From assembly GCA_030538085.1 (NCBI GenBank), contig JAUNUR010000024.1:1-39927 (forward strand): a DNA stretch of 39,927 bases, read 5' to 3'. This stretch comes from Pseudomonadota bacterium. Lineage in GTDB: Bacteria > Pseudomonadota > Gammaproteobacteria > Burkholderiales > Burkholderiaceae_C. This document shows positions 1 to 7,138 of this stretch, piece after piece. Both the position numbers and the translations under genes were made by a program. Under the pieces are notes generated by a model. The model made no database searches. It was given only the letters and a program-made list of their open reading frames with translations, and was not told where the DNA came from. Within the stretch, counting starts at the first letter, position 1. Each line of letters starts with the position of its first letter.

Positions 1-293
1 TCTGCTGGCAATCAGGAGCTTAGATGATCATGATCTCAAGACCTTGAAAGGGATGATTCTTAGGGCCTTTTGGCGTTCTCGCACTGCTGCGGAACTACAT
101 TTGGTGGTGTAGTTCCCCGATAGAGGAAACTTTCCTGCCACGCGGACGTTGCCACCGTGGGTCTGGTTCCACCACTGGCCGCGCATCCGAGGACGAACCG
201 GACGCCCCCGCGCATTTGCTTGCTGCCACAGCAATGAACGGTCGGCGGTTCGATCCCCAAACGCGGAATCGAACTGGCCGACGTGACATGCCG
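1..293. other. Noncoding left edge with two palindromes
   Basis: No convincing gene is seen here. It lies downstream of the AbiEii toxin gene. Two palindromes stand out. One has perfect 9-bp arms at 91-99 and 108-116 (GGAACTACA / TGTAGTTCC) with an 8-nt loop. The other is AGGAAA-C-TTTCCT at 124-136. The reading frames crossing this stretch are arginine- and glycine-rich shadows. It may be the inner end of the mobile island, but the island boundary lies outside the window or cannot be seen. Confidence 0.4.
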
Positions 294-1214
294 TCAGGCC
301 GCATCCCATCCCGCGCCCGCACGCCACTGACGGTCGAACCCGTCGCCCGCCGCGAGTGCCGCCAGCACCGGCAGCAAGAATTCGCGCAACGCCTCGATCA
401 CCGCGGCCAGCGTCATCGGCTCCAAGGCGTTCTTGCGCTGGAAGCCCGCCCACTGCATGTTCTTCTGCTCATGCTGGGCGAATTCGTCGGTGAGGCCCAT
501 AGGCAAAACGTGGGGCAGGCCCGGCGGGATGTCCGTGCCCCGTCGCTCGAACGTGGCCCGGATCGCCTGCGCCAGCACCGTGCCGTCGAAGTCGGAATGC
601 CGGGACAACACCCACAGATCGAAGTAATCCTTCATCCGGCTGTTGAGGATGCCGAGCTTGACCATCGCTTCGAGCTTTTCGGCGACGACCGTGTAACGGG
701 GATAGACCCGCAGTTGCGGCTGCGGCATGTCGTCGAGGATGACCGGGTACTGCACGTTCTCCGGGGCAGGCGTGACGGCATCGCCGAAGCCGATGTCGAT
801 CTGCACCGGGCAGCGCGCGTTGTCCAGCAGGCCCAGCAGCGTGACGCGCACGCCCGCGTAGTTGGCCTCCTTGCGGATCTCGGCGGCCTTCACGCTGTCA
901 ACCTGAAACGCGATGCCGTCATCACAGGCGATCTGGCTGATCCCGCGGAACAGCTTTTCCAGATGGGGAATTTCGGTGGAGCCGAAGCCCAACAGATCAG
1001 CATCGTGCGTCGGGCGATGTGGCAGATCGAACCAGAGATCGAACAGCAGCGCGCCTTTGAGCAGGAACTGCCCACGCTGCTCCGAGACACTCAGGCGGTA
1101 CAGGATGCGCTCCAGCGCATAGCGGGTCAGCAGCAGGTTGAAGTCGAGTTTCTCGGCGCGGGCCTTGTTGAGCAGTCGGGCACGAACCGACGCGGCGACA
1201 TTGCGCTGGTTCAT
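294..1214 (-). CDS. AbiEii-type nucleotidyltransferase toxin
   Basis: The gene encodes a 306-aa protein of the AbiEii / DUF1814 nucleotidyltransferase family, the toxin half of type IV abortive-infection systems. Near the N-terminus, LLKGALLFDLW followed by HDADLLGFG matches the family's lysine-glycine and D-x-D nucleotidyltransferase motifs. YTVVAEKLEAMVKLG and RMKDYFDLWVL match the conserved central and C-terminal motifs. The start at 1214 (MNQRNVAAS) is chosen because it overlaps the stop of the upstream antitoxin gene by four bases (ATGA), the usual coupling in this operon. The frame stays open further upstream, but that part lies inside the antitoxin gene. In the family the toxin transfers nucleotides onto cellular targets and arrests growth. 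The length is normal and no motif appears lost, so it is probably intact. Confidence 0.9.
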   Translation of the reverse strand: MNQRNVAASVRARLLNKARAEKLDFNLLLTRYALERILYRLSVSEQRGQFLLKGALLFDLWFDLPHRPTHDADLLGFGSTEIPHLEKLFRGISQIACDDGIAFQVDSVKAAEIRKEANYAGVRVTLLGLLDNARCPVQIDIGFGDAVTPAPENVQYPVILDDMPQPQLRVYPRYTVVAEKLEAMVKLGILNSRMKDYFDLWVLSRHSDFDGTVLAQAIRATFERRGTDIPPGLPHVLPMGLTDEFAQHEQKNMQWAGFQRKNALEPMTLAAVIEALREFLLPVLAALAAGDGFDRQWRAGAGWDAA

Positions 1215-1810
1215 GCCAGGCTCTCCAGATAGGGGCGCATCACGTTGGCCACGCGGTCGATCTTGGCGTAGTGCCAGATCTGGTCGCTGGTCATGCGCTT
1301 GCCGTTCCATGCCTCGCGCAGCGCCTCCAGCGCCACGTCGAGGCCGATCTTGTTGCGGTACTTGAAGCAGTCGGCCACGGTCTTGGCGACGCCGGTGACG
1401 CGGACGGTCACGCCATCGACGACGTGTTCCTCGACGCCCTCGGTCAGCGCCGCGCCGGAGAAACGCACGAGGCGCAGCGGCGGGTAATCGAGTTTCGGCG
1501 TGGCGGCCTTGTTGTCGATGGCCAGCCAGACCTCGAACGGGGCCTGCGTGGTCAGGTCATGGAAGCGCAGTGCCGACAGCAGGCACACCACGCCCTTGGG
1601 CACGCGCCGGGCGACCTCGGCCAGTGTGCCGTGGGCCGACACCGGACGCGCCGTGAGGCCGTACAGGCCGCGCCCGACGCGCTCCAGTTGCCCGCGCCGC
1701 ACTGCCCGCGTCAGGGCCACCCGTGGGATGCCCAGCGGGGCCAGATCGTGCGGGCGCAGCAGTCCCTGCGTGCGCACCAGCTCCAGCAGCTTGTCGGCGG
1801 TCGTGTCCAT
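1211..1810 (-). CDS. AbiEi-type antitoxin / autorepressor
   Basis: This 199-aa protein is the antitoxin partner of the AbiEii gene that follows it with a 4-bp overlap. The first 50 residues (TADKLLELVRTQGLLRPHDLAPLG ... ALTRAVRRGQLERVGRGLYGL, given here in part) form the winged-helix start typical of AbiEi proteins. The remainder, including VCLLSALRFHDLTTQ and TGVAKTVADCFKYRNKIG, matches the AbiEi C-terminal antitoxin region. Family members bind inverted repeats in their own promoter. The start at 1810 (MDTTADK) is just below a good promoter, and an inverted repeat flanks the -35 box. The coding frame continues upstream without a sensible start, so I ignore that part. Confidence 0.9.
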   Translation of the reverse strand: MDTTADKLLELVRTQGLLRPHDLAPLGIPRVALTRAVRRGQLERVGRGLYGLTARPVSAHGTLAEVARRVPKGVVCLLSALRFHDLTTQAPFEVWLAIDNKAATPKLDYPPLRLVRFSGAALTEGVEEHVVDGVTVRVTGVAKTVADCFKYRNKIGLDVALEALREAWNGKRMTSDQIWHYAKIDRVANVMRPYLESLA

Positions 1811-1818
1811 GATCCGGC

Positions 1819-1860
1819 ATATTGTTCCATAACATCGGTAGATGTCAATAACAACCGATG
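1819..1860 (-). promoter_or_regulatory. Putative abiE promoter and operator
   Basis: On the minus strand a perfect -35 box TTGACA (1843-1848) is followed after 18 bp by CATTAT-like CAATAT (1819-1824), a weak -10. An inverted repeat CATCGGT (1833-1839) / ACCGATG (1854-1860) surrounds the -35 element, which is where an AbiEi dimer would be expected to bind. Only 8 bases separate the -10 hexamer from the ATG at 1810, so the transcript may have almost no 5' leader. All of this is inferred from sequence alone. Confidence 0.5.
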
Positions 1861-2002
1861 GATAGGAACCCGCGCCACTGGGCGTGCATCCCGGACGAGG
1901 AGAACGCCCTACTGACGGATCGAGGTCAAGCGTACCCCGCAAGCGGACGCGGCAGCAGTGCCGTCGCGGTTTCCAGCGCCTTTCTGCATGGAGACACCGA
2001 CG

Positions 2003-2470
2003 ATGACCCGACGCTGCGCCTGCTGCGGCAAGCCCTTCGAACCCCGCCCGCAAGTTCCCGACCAAGCCTTCTGCTCGTCGCCCGACTGCCAGCGTGCCCG
2101 CAAGCGCCAGTGGCAGCGGGCCAAGCTCCAGTCCGATCCCGACTACCGGAGCAATCAACGCGCCGCGCAGCAGGCGTGGGCGCAGCGCAATCCGGGCTAC
2201 TGGAGCGACTACCGCGACGCCCAACCGGACTACGCGCAGCGCAACCGCGAGCAGCAACGGTCGCGCGATCAGGCCCAAAACGCCGGTCTTGCAAAGATGG
2301 ATGTGTGCGACCTGCCGTCGGGCTTGTATCGAATCACCCGGCACCCGGCGTTCCCAATGGAAAACGGCGCTTCGTGGGTCGTCGAGATCACGCCAGTGAC
2401 CCTCGCGTGTCCGCGCAAGATGGACGTGTCAAGAGAGGACTTGATCGACACCCCAGCTGTCCGCCCGTAA
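2003..2470 (+). CDS. Small Cys-rich zinc-finger-like protein linked to recombinase
   Basis: The 155-aa product starts MTRRCACCGKPFEPRPQ and continues FCSSPDCQRARKRQWQRAK. Two CxxC-type pairs (CACC and CSSPDC) followed by a basic helix suggest a zinc-binding, nucleic-acid-binding head. The middle contains repeated SDPDYRSNQ / RNPGYWSDYRD / AQPDYAQRN units. I recognise the type as a hypothetical protein often found beside large recombinase genes in Proteobacteria, but I know of no established function. The start at 2003 is preferred over 1958 and 1988 because GGAG lies upstream and the Cys motif follows directly. It precedes the recombinase by 137 bp on the same strand. A role as accessory or directionality factor is only a guess. 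Confidence 0.7.
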   Translation: MTRRCACCGKPFEPRPQVPDQAFCSSPDCQRARKRQWQRAKLQSDPDYRSNQRAAQQAWAQRNPGYWSDYRDAQPDYAQRNREQQRSRDQAQNAGLAKMDVCDLPSGLYRITRHPAFPMENGASWVVEITPVTLACPRKMDVSREDLIDTPAVRP

Positions 2471-2607
2471 CGTCGCCTCCAAACGGGTTCTCGAACATTC
2501 TGCATGGCAACGATTCCAACCGTGTGCGCAGCTTCCGTCAAGTGGCGACGCAACCATTGAAAGGAATGGCAGACCCGACAACGTCAACCATCGAAGTGAC
2601 CGGGTCT

Positions 2608-4185
2608 ATGCAATCGAACGAATCACCTCCAAGCCCAACAGGCTCCGGGCCGGCGTACCGCGCCGCGCAGTACGTGCGCATGTCCACCGAGCACCAGCAG
2701 TACTCGACGGAGAACCAGGGCGACAAAATCCGCGAGTACGCCGCCCGGCGCAACATCGAGATCGTCCGCACCTACGCCGACGAGGGCAAGAGCGGGCTGC
2801 GCATCGATGGCAGGCAGGCACTTCAGCAACTGATCGCCGACGTGCAGGCGGGCAAGGCCGACTTCCAGATCATCCTCGTCTATGACGTGAGTCGCTGGGG
2901 CCGGTTTCAAGACGCCGACGAGAGCGCCTACTACGAATACATCTGCCGCCGTGCCGGGATTCAAGTGGCCTACTGCGCCGAGCAGTTCGAGAACGATGGC
3001 TCGCCCGTGTCCACCATCGTCAAAGGCGTCAAGCGCGCGATGGCGGGCGAATACAGCCGCGAGCTTTCCGCGAAGGTGTTCGCCGGGCAGTGTCGCCTGA
3101 TCGAGTTGGGTTTCCGGCAAGGCGGGCCAGCGGGTTACGGCCTGCGGCGCGTGCTGATCGACCAGTCTGGCTCGGTGAAGGGCCAGCTTTCGCGCGGCGA
3201 GCACAAGAGCCTGCAAACCGACCGCGTGATCCTGCAGCCCGGCCCGGACGCCGAAGTCGCGGTCGTGAACCAGATCTACCGCTGGTTCGTCGAAGACGCG
3301 CTGTTCGAATCGGAAATCGCCGAACGACTCAACGCCAAGGGCATCCAGACCGACCTCGGGCGCGACTGGACGCGGGCCACGGTGCGCGAAATCCTCTCCA
3401 ACGAAAAATACATCGGCAACAACATCTACAACCGGCGCTCCTTCAAGCTCAAGAAGGTGCGCGTGGTGAACCAGCCGGAAATGTGGATCAAGAAGGAAGG
3501 CGCATTCGAAGGCATCGTGCCACCCGATCTGTTCTACACGGCACAGGGCATCCTGCGCGCACGGGCACACCGCTTCAGCAACGACGAACTGATCGAGAAG
3601 CTGCGCCGCCTATTCCAGCAGCACGGCTACCTCTCCGGCCTGATCATCGACGAAGCAGAGGGCATGCCGTCGGCGGCGGCCTACGCGCACCGCTTCGGCA
3701 GCCTGATCCGCGCCTACCAGACGGTCGGCTTCACGCCGGATCGGGACTACCAGTATCTTGAGGTCAACCAGTTCCTGCGCCGCCTGCACCCGGAAATTGT
3801 CGGCCAGACGGAGAAGATGATCGCCGAGGTCGGCGGCGCGGTGGTGCGCGATCCGGCGAGCGACCTGCTCACCGTCAACCGTGAATTCACCGTCTCGCTG
3901 GTGCTGTCACGCTGCCAGTTGCTGGACAACGGCCGCCACCGCTGGAAGGTGCGCTTCGACACCAGCCTGACACCCGACATTACGGTCGCCGTCCGGCTCG
4001 ACGACACGAACCAGTCACCGCTCGACTACTACCTGCTGCCGCGCCTGGACTTCGGTCGTCCGCGCGTTCAAGGCGGCATCCATCTGGCCGACCACAACGG
4101 CCTGGAACTCGAAAGCTACCGCTTCGACACCCTGGATGGCCTCTATGGCATGGCCGAGCGCAGCCGCATTCGGAGGGCAGCATGA
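2608..4185 (+). CDS. Large serine recombinase
   Basis: The 525-aa product is a site-specific recombinase of the resolvase/invertase superfamily. Its catalytic domain (about residues 20-160) contains YVRMSTEHQQ, in which S26 is the expected nucleophile. YDVSRWGRF (about 92-100) and the GEYSRELSAKV segment at the end of the domain also match. A 'recombinase' domain follows (GGPAGYGLRR, then VNQIYRWFVEDALFESEIAERLN and the conserved LSNEKYIGNN). The last 180 residues are not recognised, and no Cys-rich zinc ribbon is obvious. The frame stays open upstream; an alternative start at 2566 exists, but 2608 gives a normal family N-terminus. Its stop overlaps the next gene by four bases. It probably drives insertion and excision of the surrounding island. 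Confidence 0.93.
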   Translation: MQSNESPPSPTGSGPAYRAAQYVRMSTEHQQYSTENQGDKIREYAARRNIEIVRTYADEGKSGLRIDGRQALQQLIADVQAGKADFQIILVYDVSRWGRFQDADESAYYEYICRRAGIQVAYCAEQFENDGSPVSTIVKGVKRAMAGEYSRELSAKVFAGQCRLIELGFRQGGPAGYGLRRVLIDQSGSVKGQLSRGEHKSLQTDRVILQPGPDAEVAVVNQIYRWFVEDALFESEIAERLNAKGIQTDLGRDWTRATVREILSNEKYIGNNIYNRRSFKLKKVRVVNQPEMWIKKEGAFEGIVPPDLFYTAQGILRARAHRFSNDELIEKLRRLFQQHGYLSGLIIDEAEGMPSAAAYAHRFGSLIRAYQTVGFTPDRDYQYLEVNQFLRRLHPEIVGQTEKMIAEVGGAVVRDPASDLLTVNREFTVSLVLSRCQLLDNGRHRWKVRFDTSLTPDITVAVRLDDTNQSPLDYYLLPRLDFGRPRVQGGIHLADHNGLELESYRFDTLDGLYGMAERSRIRRAA

Positions 4186-5507
4186 ACAGGTCACATCACC
4201 CCACCGCATTGCAGATGATCCCGGTCGATCAGATCGTCGTGCTCAACCCGCGCGACCGCAATGGCCGTGTGTTCGAGGAAATCGTCGGCAACATCAAGAA
4301 GATCGGCCTGAAGAAGCCGGTCACGGTCACGCCGCGCGACGATCTGGAGGATGGCAAGCGCTTCGACGTGCCGGAGGCGTTCGAGGACGGCTTCTCGATG
4401 GTGCAGTTGAAGGCGCTGACCTTCCTCAGTCCGGACGGTGCGCTGAAACTCGAATGCACCGCGATGCAATCCAGCCAGCAACGCTCCGTGCATGAACTGC
4501 TGAAGGAGAAGTTGAACGGCCCGCTGGAAGGCAACTGGACGGTGACGGCGGCGCAGGTCAATCTCTACTATCCGCCGGAGCCGGGCCGCACGCGCGCGAA
4601 GGTGGTCACCATCGAAGTGTCGCCGCGCGAAACGGTGGCGTTGGCCGTCCTCGGCAAGGTGGTCAAGCCGACAGTCGTGGATCAATCCTTCGTGCTTTGC
4701 CCGCACTGCCAGCAGCATCGGGCGCAGGTGTGGGGCGATGGTCGTGGCGGACGGATGTGCCGCTGCCCAGACTGCGGGCCGGTGGCCGTTGAGGTGAACG
4801 ACGGCGCGGCACTGGCCTTGGACGAGGAATGGCTGCGCACGAAGATGCGCCTCGCGCTCGACATCGAGAGCCGCGATGGCATCGATGATCTGGGCGGTGG
4901 CGTGTGGCGCTTGGGCGATGCCCGGCGGTCGCCCGTCGTGCTGGCCCGCGACCTGACGCGCGTGCTGCACGAACCCGCGCTGCTGAATCGCGTGCGCGTG
5001 GCGGGCGGCGACACCCGGGTGATCACGCCGAGGCCGAGCACGACGCGCGGTTCGCCCTTCGGCACGGGCGTCGAGTGGCTGGTGCTGGAAGAACGCTTCG
5101 CGCTCTACGGCGGTGCGATTTCGTTCATCGCCACGTCGCCGTCCGCGATGCCAGCAGTCGACGATCCGGCGACACCGGTGTACGGGCCGTTCTCGGCAGA
5201 CTTCAAATGGGCGACGCTGCCGGACATCAGCAGCGCGCCGATCCAGTTCACCGATGGTCAGGCCAAGGTGTTCGAGTCGCTGTGGTCGTTCAAAGGCGAA
5301 GCCACGACGGCGGACCGGATCATGCCGCGTGCAGGCTTGGACAGCGCCAAGCCGAGCGACCTGTTCAAGATCAAGACGAAGGACAAGGGCAAGCCGGGGC
5401 CAGAGGCGCAGCACGCGGCCTATGGTGCGCTCGTGGTCACGCAGCAACGCGCGGGGCTGTATGCGATGCCGTGTGCGGCAGCGGGAAAGGAGGTCGCCAT
5501 GACGTGA
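4182..5507 (+). CDS. ParB/RepB N-terminal head fused to an unknown Cys-motif protein
   Basis: The 441-aa product begins like a ParB/RepB N-terminal domain: residues 13-51 (IPVDQIVVLNPRDRNGRVF, then IGLKKPVTVTPR) match the first part of that fold. The match stops near DGKRFDV (residues 58-63). The expected GxGR/GEHR arginine motif and the rest of the nuclease-like ParB domain are missing. From about residue 64 the sequence is of another kind, with CPHC...CRCPDC (C173, C176, C193, C195, C198) suggesting a zinc ribbon. A C-terminal segment is lysine-rich (KIKTKDKGKPG). The start overlaps the recombinase stop by ATGA, so the two are translationally coupled. The protein is best read as an in-frame deletion fusion of two formerly separate genes; its function is unknown. 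Confidence 0.75.
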   Translation: MNRSHHPTALQMIPVDQIVVLNPRDRNGRVFEEIVGNIKKIGLKKPVTVTPRDDLEDGKRFDVPEAFEDGFSMVQLKALTFLSPDGALKLECTAMQSSQQRSVHELLKEKLNGPLEGNWTVTAAQVNLYYPPEPGRTRAKVVTIEVSPRETVALAVLGKVVKPTVVDQSFVLCPHCQQHRAQVWGDGRGGRMCRCPDCGPVAVEVNDGAALALDEEWLRTKMRLALDIESRDGIDDLGGGVWRLGDARRSPVVLARDLTRVLHEPALLNRVRVAGGDTRVITPRPSTTRGSPFGTGVEWLVLEERFALYGGAISFIATSPSAMPAVDDPATPVYGPFSADFKWATLPDISSAPIQFTDGQAKVFESLWSFKGEATTADRIMPRAGLDSAKPSDLFKIKTKDKGKPGPEAQHAAYGALVVTQQRAGLYAMPCAAAGKEVAMT

Positions 5508-5579
5508 TCACACCACCCGATGCGCCGAGGCTCGCGCCGACCTCAAGAGCCTGACCTTTCAATTTTTGGAGTGCTTGAA

Positions 5580-5810
5580 ATGAGTGGAAAGAACCAATGG
5601 GTCGTTCCCGTCAACGACGGTGATCAGTGGGGTGTGCGGGGAGAAGGCAACGACCGTCTCACCTCCATCCATGACACGCAGCAACAGGCGATTGACCGTG
5701 CGCGGGACATCGCAATCAACCAGCAGAGCGAGATGCTCATCCAAGGGCGGGACGGACAGATCCGTGAGCGCAACAGCTACGGTGACGACCCGTTCCCGCC
5801 AAAGGGCTGA
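5580..5810 (+). CDS. DUF2188-type small protein
   Basis: The 76-aa product (MSGKNQWVVPVNDGDQWGVR ... TQQQAIDRARDIAINQQSE, ending RNSYGDDPFPPKG) has the layout of DUF2188 proteins. These have a VVP..d.WgV strand pair, then a helix rich in A and R, and a HGRDGqIRE..sYG end. Such proteins are common near phage and mobile-element genes, and their role is not established. The start at 5580 has GGAG 8 bases upstream, whereas an in-frame codon at 5520 has no comparable site. The gene follows the ParB fusion after 72 bp and is probably the last gene of the island's plus-strand group. Confidence 0.75.
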   Translation: MSGKNQWVVPVNDGDQWGVRGEGNDRLTSIHDTQQQAIDRARDIAINQQSEMLIQGRDGQIRERNSYGDDPFPPKG

Positions 5811-6068
5811 CGTGGGGGCTGGCCTCGCGGGTTTGCCGGTGTGCTTTGCTCGTGCAAACCCGCGAGCCAACCATTTCCATCAGCACACACACAAGTGGTT
5901 GATGAACAACGCCGTCTGCGTGTGCCACGGCGAAGAAGTTGGCGCAGGTTTCGAGAGAAGATAGGGCGGAGCAGGGGCGAACCGGGCGAGTCATGCCGCC
6001 CATGCCCGACACGGTTGGCACACGCAGAATGGCCCGGAAGCCCGCGCAGTGTGCGGAACCCGCAAAGG
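5811..6068. other. Noncoding island edge with long hairpin
   Basis: No gene is supported between the DUF2188 gene and the tRNA terminator. A strong hairpin with perfect 13-bp arms at 5824-5836 and 5854-5866 (CTCGCGGGTTTGC / GCAAACCCGCGAG) follows the stop codon. It has no T-run, so it may act as an mRNA-stabilising structure or a factor-dependent terminator. The boundary between island and ancestral chromosome should lie in this stretch, since the tRNA terminator beyond it looks native. I could not identify an attachment core. Confidence 0.4.
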
Positions 6069-6096
6069 AAAACGCCCAACCGAGAACGGTTGGGCG
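6069..6096 (-). terminator. Rho-independent terminator of the tRNA gene
   Basis: A perfect 10-bp stem CGCCCAACCG (6073-6082) / CGGTTGGGCG (6087-6096) with loop AGAA is followed on the minus strand by TTTTCC. It begins 8 bases beyond the encoded CCA end of the tRNA, so it fits a tRNA terminator. Confidence 0.85.
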
Positions 6097-6104
6097 CTGA
6101 ATAG

Positions 6105-6181
6105 TGGTGGTGGTAGGTGGAATCGAACCACCGACCTTGGGGTTATGAATCCCACGCTCTAACCGACTGAGCTATACCACC
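6105..6181 (-). tRNA. tRNA with CAU anticodon (probably Met)
   Basis: Read on the minus strand, the 77-nt gene folds as a full cloverleaf. It has acceptor GGTGGTA / TACCACC, D arm GCTC-AGTCGGTTA-GAGC, anticodon loop TTCATAA, T arm GGTGG-TTCGATT-CCACC, discriminator A and an encoded CCA. The anticodon is CAU. That fits elongator tRNA-Met, but tRNA-Ile2, whose C34 is modified to lysidine, cannot be excluded by eye. It is not the initiator type, because position 1-72 is a normal G-C pair. The closing pair of the anticodon stem, 31-39, is an A-C mismatch. The recombinase island lies beyond its 3' end. Confidence 0.95.
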
Positions 6182-6236
6182 GGCAACCGCGCATTATAGG
6201 GGAAATGCCGCCGCGCCAGTGGCGAATTCGCGGGGG

Positions 6237-7016
6237 TCATTGGTGCTTGAACACCGCTGGCCGCTTGTTGACGAACGCGTCCATGCCTTCCTTCTGGTCA
6301 GCGGTGGCGAACAGCGCGTGGAACATGCGGCGCTCGAACATCACGCCGTCGGCCAGCGTGCCCTCGTAGGCGCGGTTCACGCATTCCTTGGCTGCCAGCA
6401 CGGCCATGCGGCCGTAGCCGCTGATCATGAGGGCCGCGCCCAGCGCCTCTTCCATCAGCTTGTCCAGCGGCACCACGCGGCTGACCAGGCCGGCACGCTC
6501 AGCCTCGGTGGCGTCCATCATGCGGCCGGTGAGGGCCAAGTCCATCGCCTTGGCCTTGCCCACGGCGCGCGGCAGGCGCTGCGTGCCGCCGGCGCCGGGG
6601 ATGATGCCGAGCTTGATTTCGGGTTGGCCGAACTTGGCGTTGTCGGCGGCGATGATGAAGTCGCACATCATCGCCAGCTCGCAGCCGCCGCCCAGCGCGA
6701 AGCCGCTGACGGCGGCGATGACGGGCTTGCGGATGGTGCGGATGGTTTCCCAGTCGCGCGTGATGTAGTCGTCGCGGTATACGTCGGCGAAGCTGTAGGT
6801 GGCCATGGCGCCAATGTCGGCGCCGGCTGCGAAGGCCTTCTCGTTGCCGGTGATGATCATGCAGCCGATGGCCTCATCGGCGTCGAAGGCCTTGAGCGCC
6901 TGGCCCAGCTCCACCATCAGTTGCGGGCTGAGCGCGTTGAGTTGTTTGGGCCGGTTCAGCGTGATGACGCCGACCTTCTCGCCCTCGGTATGGGTGGTGA
7001 TGAATTCGTAGGCCAT
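6237..7016 (-). CDS. paaF: Enoyl-CoA hydratase, phenylacetate-linked
   Basis: The 259-aa protein is a crotonase-fold enoyl-CoA hydratase. It shows the oxyanion-hole segment KAFAAGADIGAM and both catalytic glutamates, in GGGCELAMMCD and FGQPEIKLGI, followed by PGAGGTQRLPR. It would hydrate 2,3-dehydroadipyl-CoA or similar short enoyl-CoA esters. The PaaF assignment rests on its position, divergent from paaG-paaI-paaK across a TetR-type operator. The enzyme family alone does not fix the substrate. The start MAYEF at 7016 has AAGGAGAA just upstream. The family's length is normal. Confidence 0.85.
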   Translation of the reverse strand: MAYEFITTHTEGEKVGVITLNRPKQLNALSPQLMVELGQALKAFDADEAIGCMIITGNEKAFAAGADIGAMATYSFADVYRDDYITRDWETIRTIRKPVIAAVSGFALGGGCELAMMCDFIIAADNAKFGQPEIKLGIIPGAGGTQRLPRAVGKAKAMDLALTGRMMDATEAERAGLVSRVVPLDKLMEEALGAALMISGYGRMAVLAAKECVNRAYEGTLADGVMFERRMFHALFATADQKEGMDAFVNKRPAVFKHQ

Positions 7017-7084
7017 GCGGGTTCTCCTTGTGTGATGGTGTCAGGTTGGATGGCACTATAACCAGCCGCCATGACCGCGCGCAG

Positions 7085-7108
7085 TTAACCGACCGATGGG
7101 TCGGTTAA
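7085..7108. promoter_or_regulatory. Perfect TetR-type operator between paaF and paaG
   Basis: TTAACCGACC (7085-7094) and GGTCGGTTAA (7099-7108) form a perfect 10-bp inverted repeat around GATG. The half-site ACCGACC matches the known consensus of PaaR-type TetR repressors of phenylacetate genes in Betaproteobacteria. It lies 31 bp before paaG and 69 bp before the divergent hydratase gene, so one repressor could control both. No paaR gene is obvious next to it. Confidence 0.8.
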
Positions 7109-7138
7109 TGGTAAATTGCGCCCCGAGGAGACAAGACC

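Noticed and set aside
230-290. tRNA-like GGTTCGATCC and GAATCGAAC stretches
   Set aside because: They do not complete a T arm with acceptor and anticodon stems; no tRNA can be folded, and they do not repeat the 6105-6181 tRNA end.
28-453. Minus-strand frame at the left edge
   Set aside because: It overlaps the end of the toxin gene in another frame and has no family match or plausible start.
216-1232. A 338-codon plus-strand frame opposite the toxin gene
   Set aside because: It is antisense to the AbiEii gene, which has conserved motifs; the product is Arg/Gln/His-rich.
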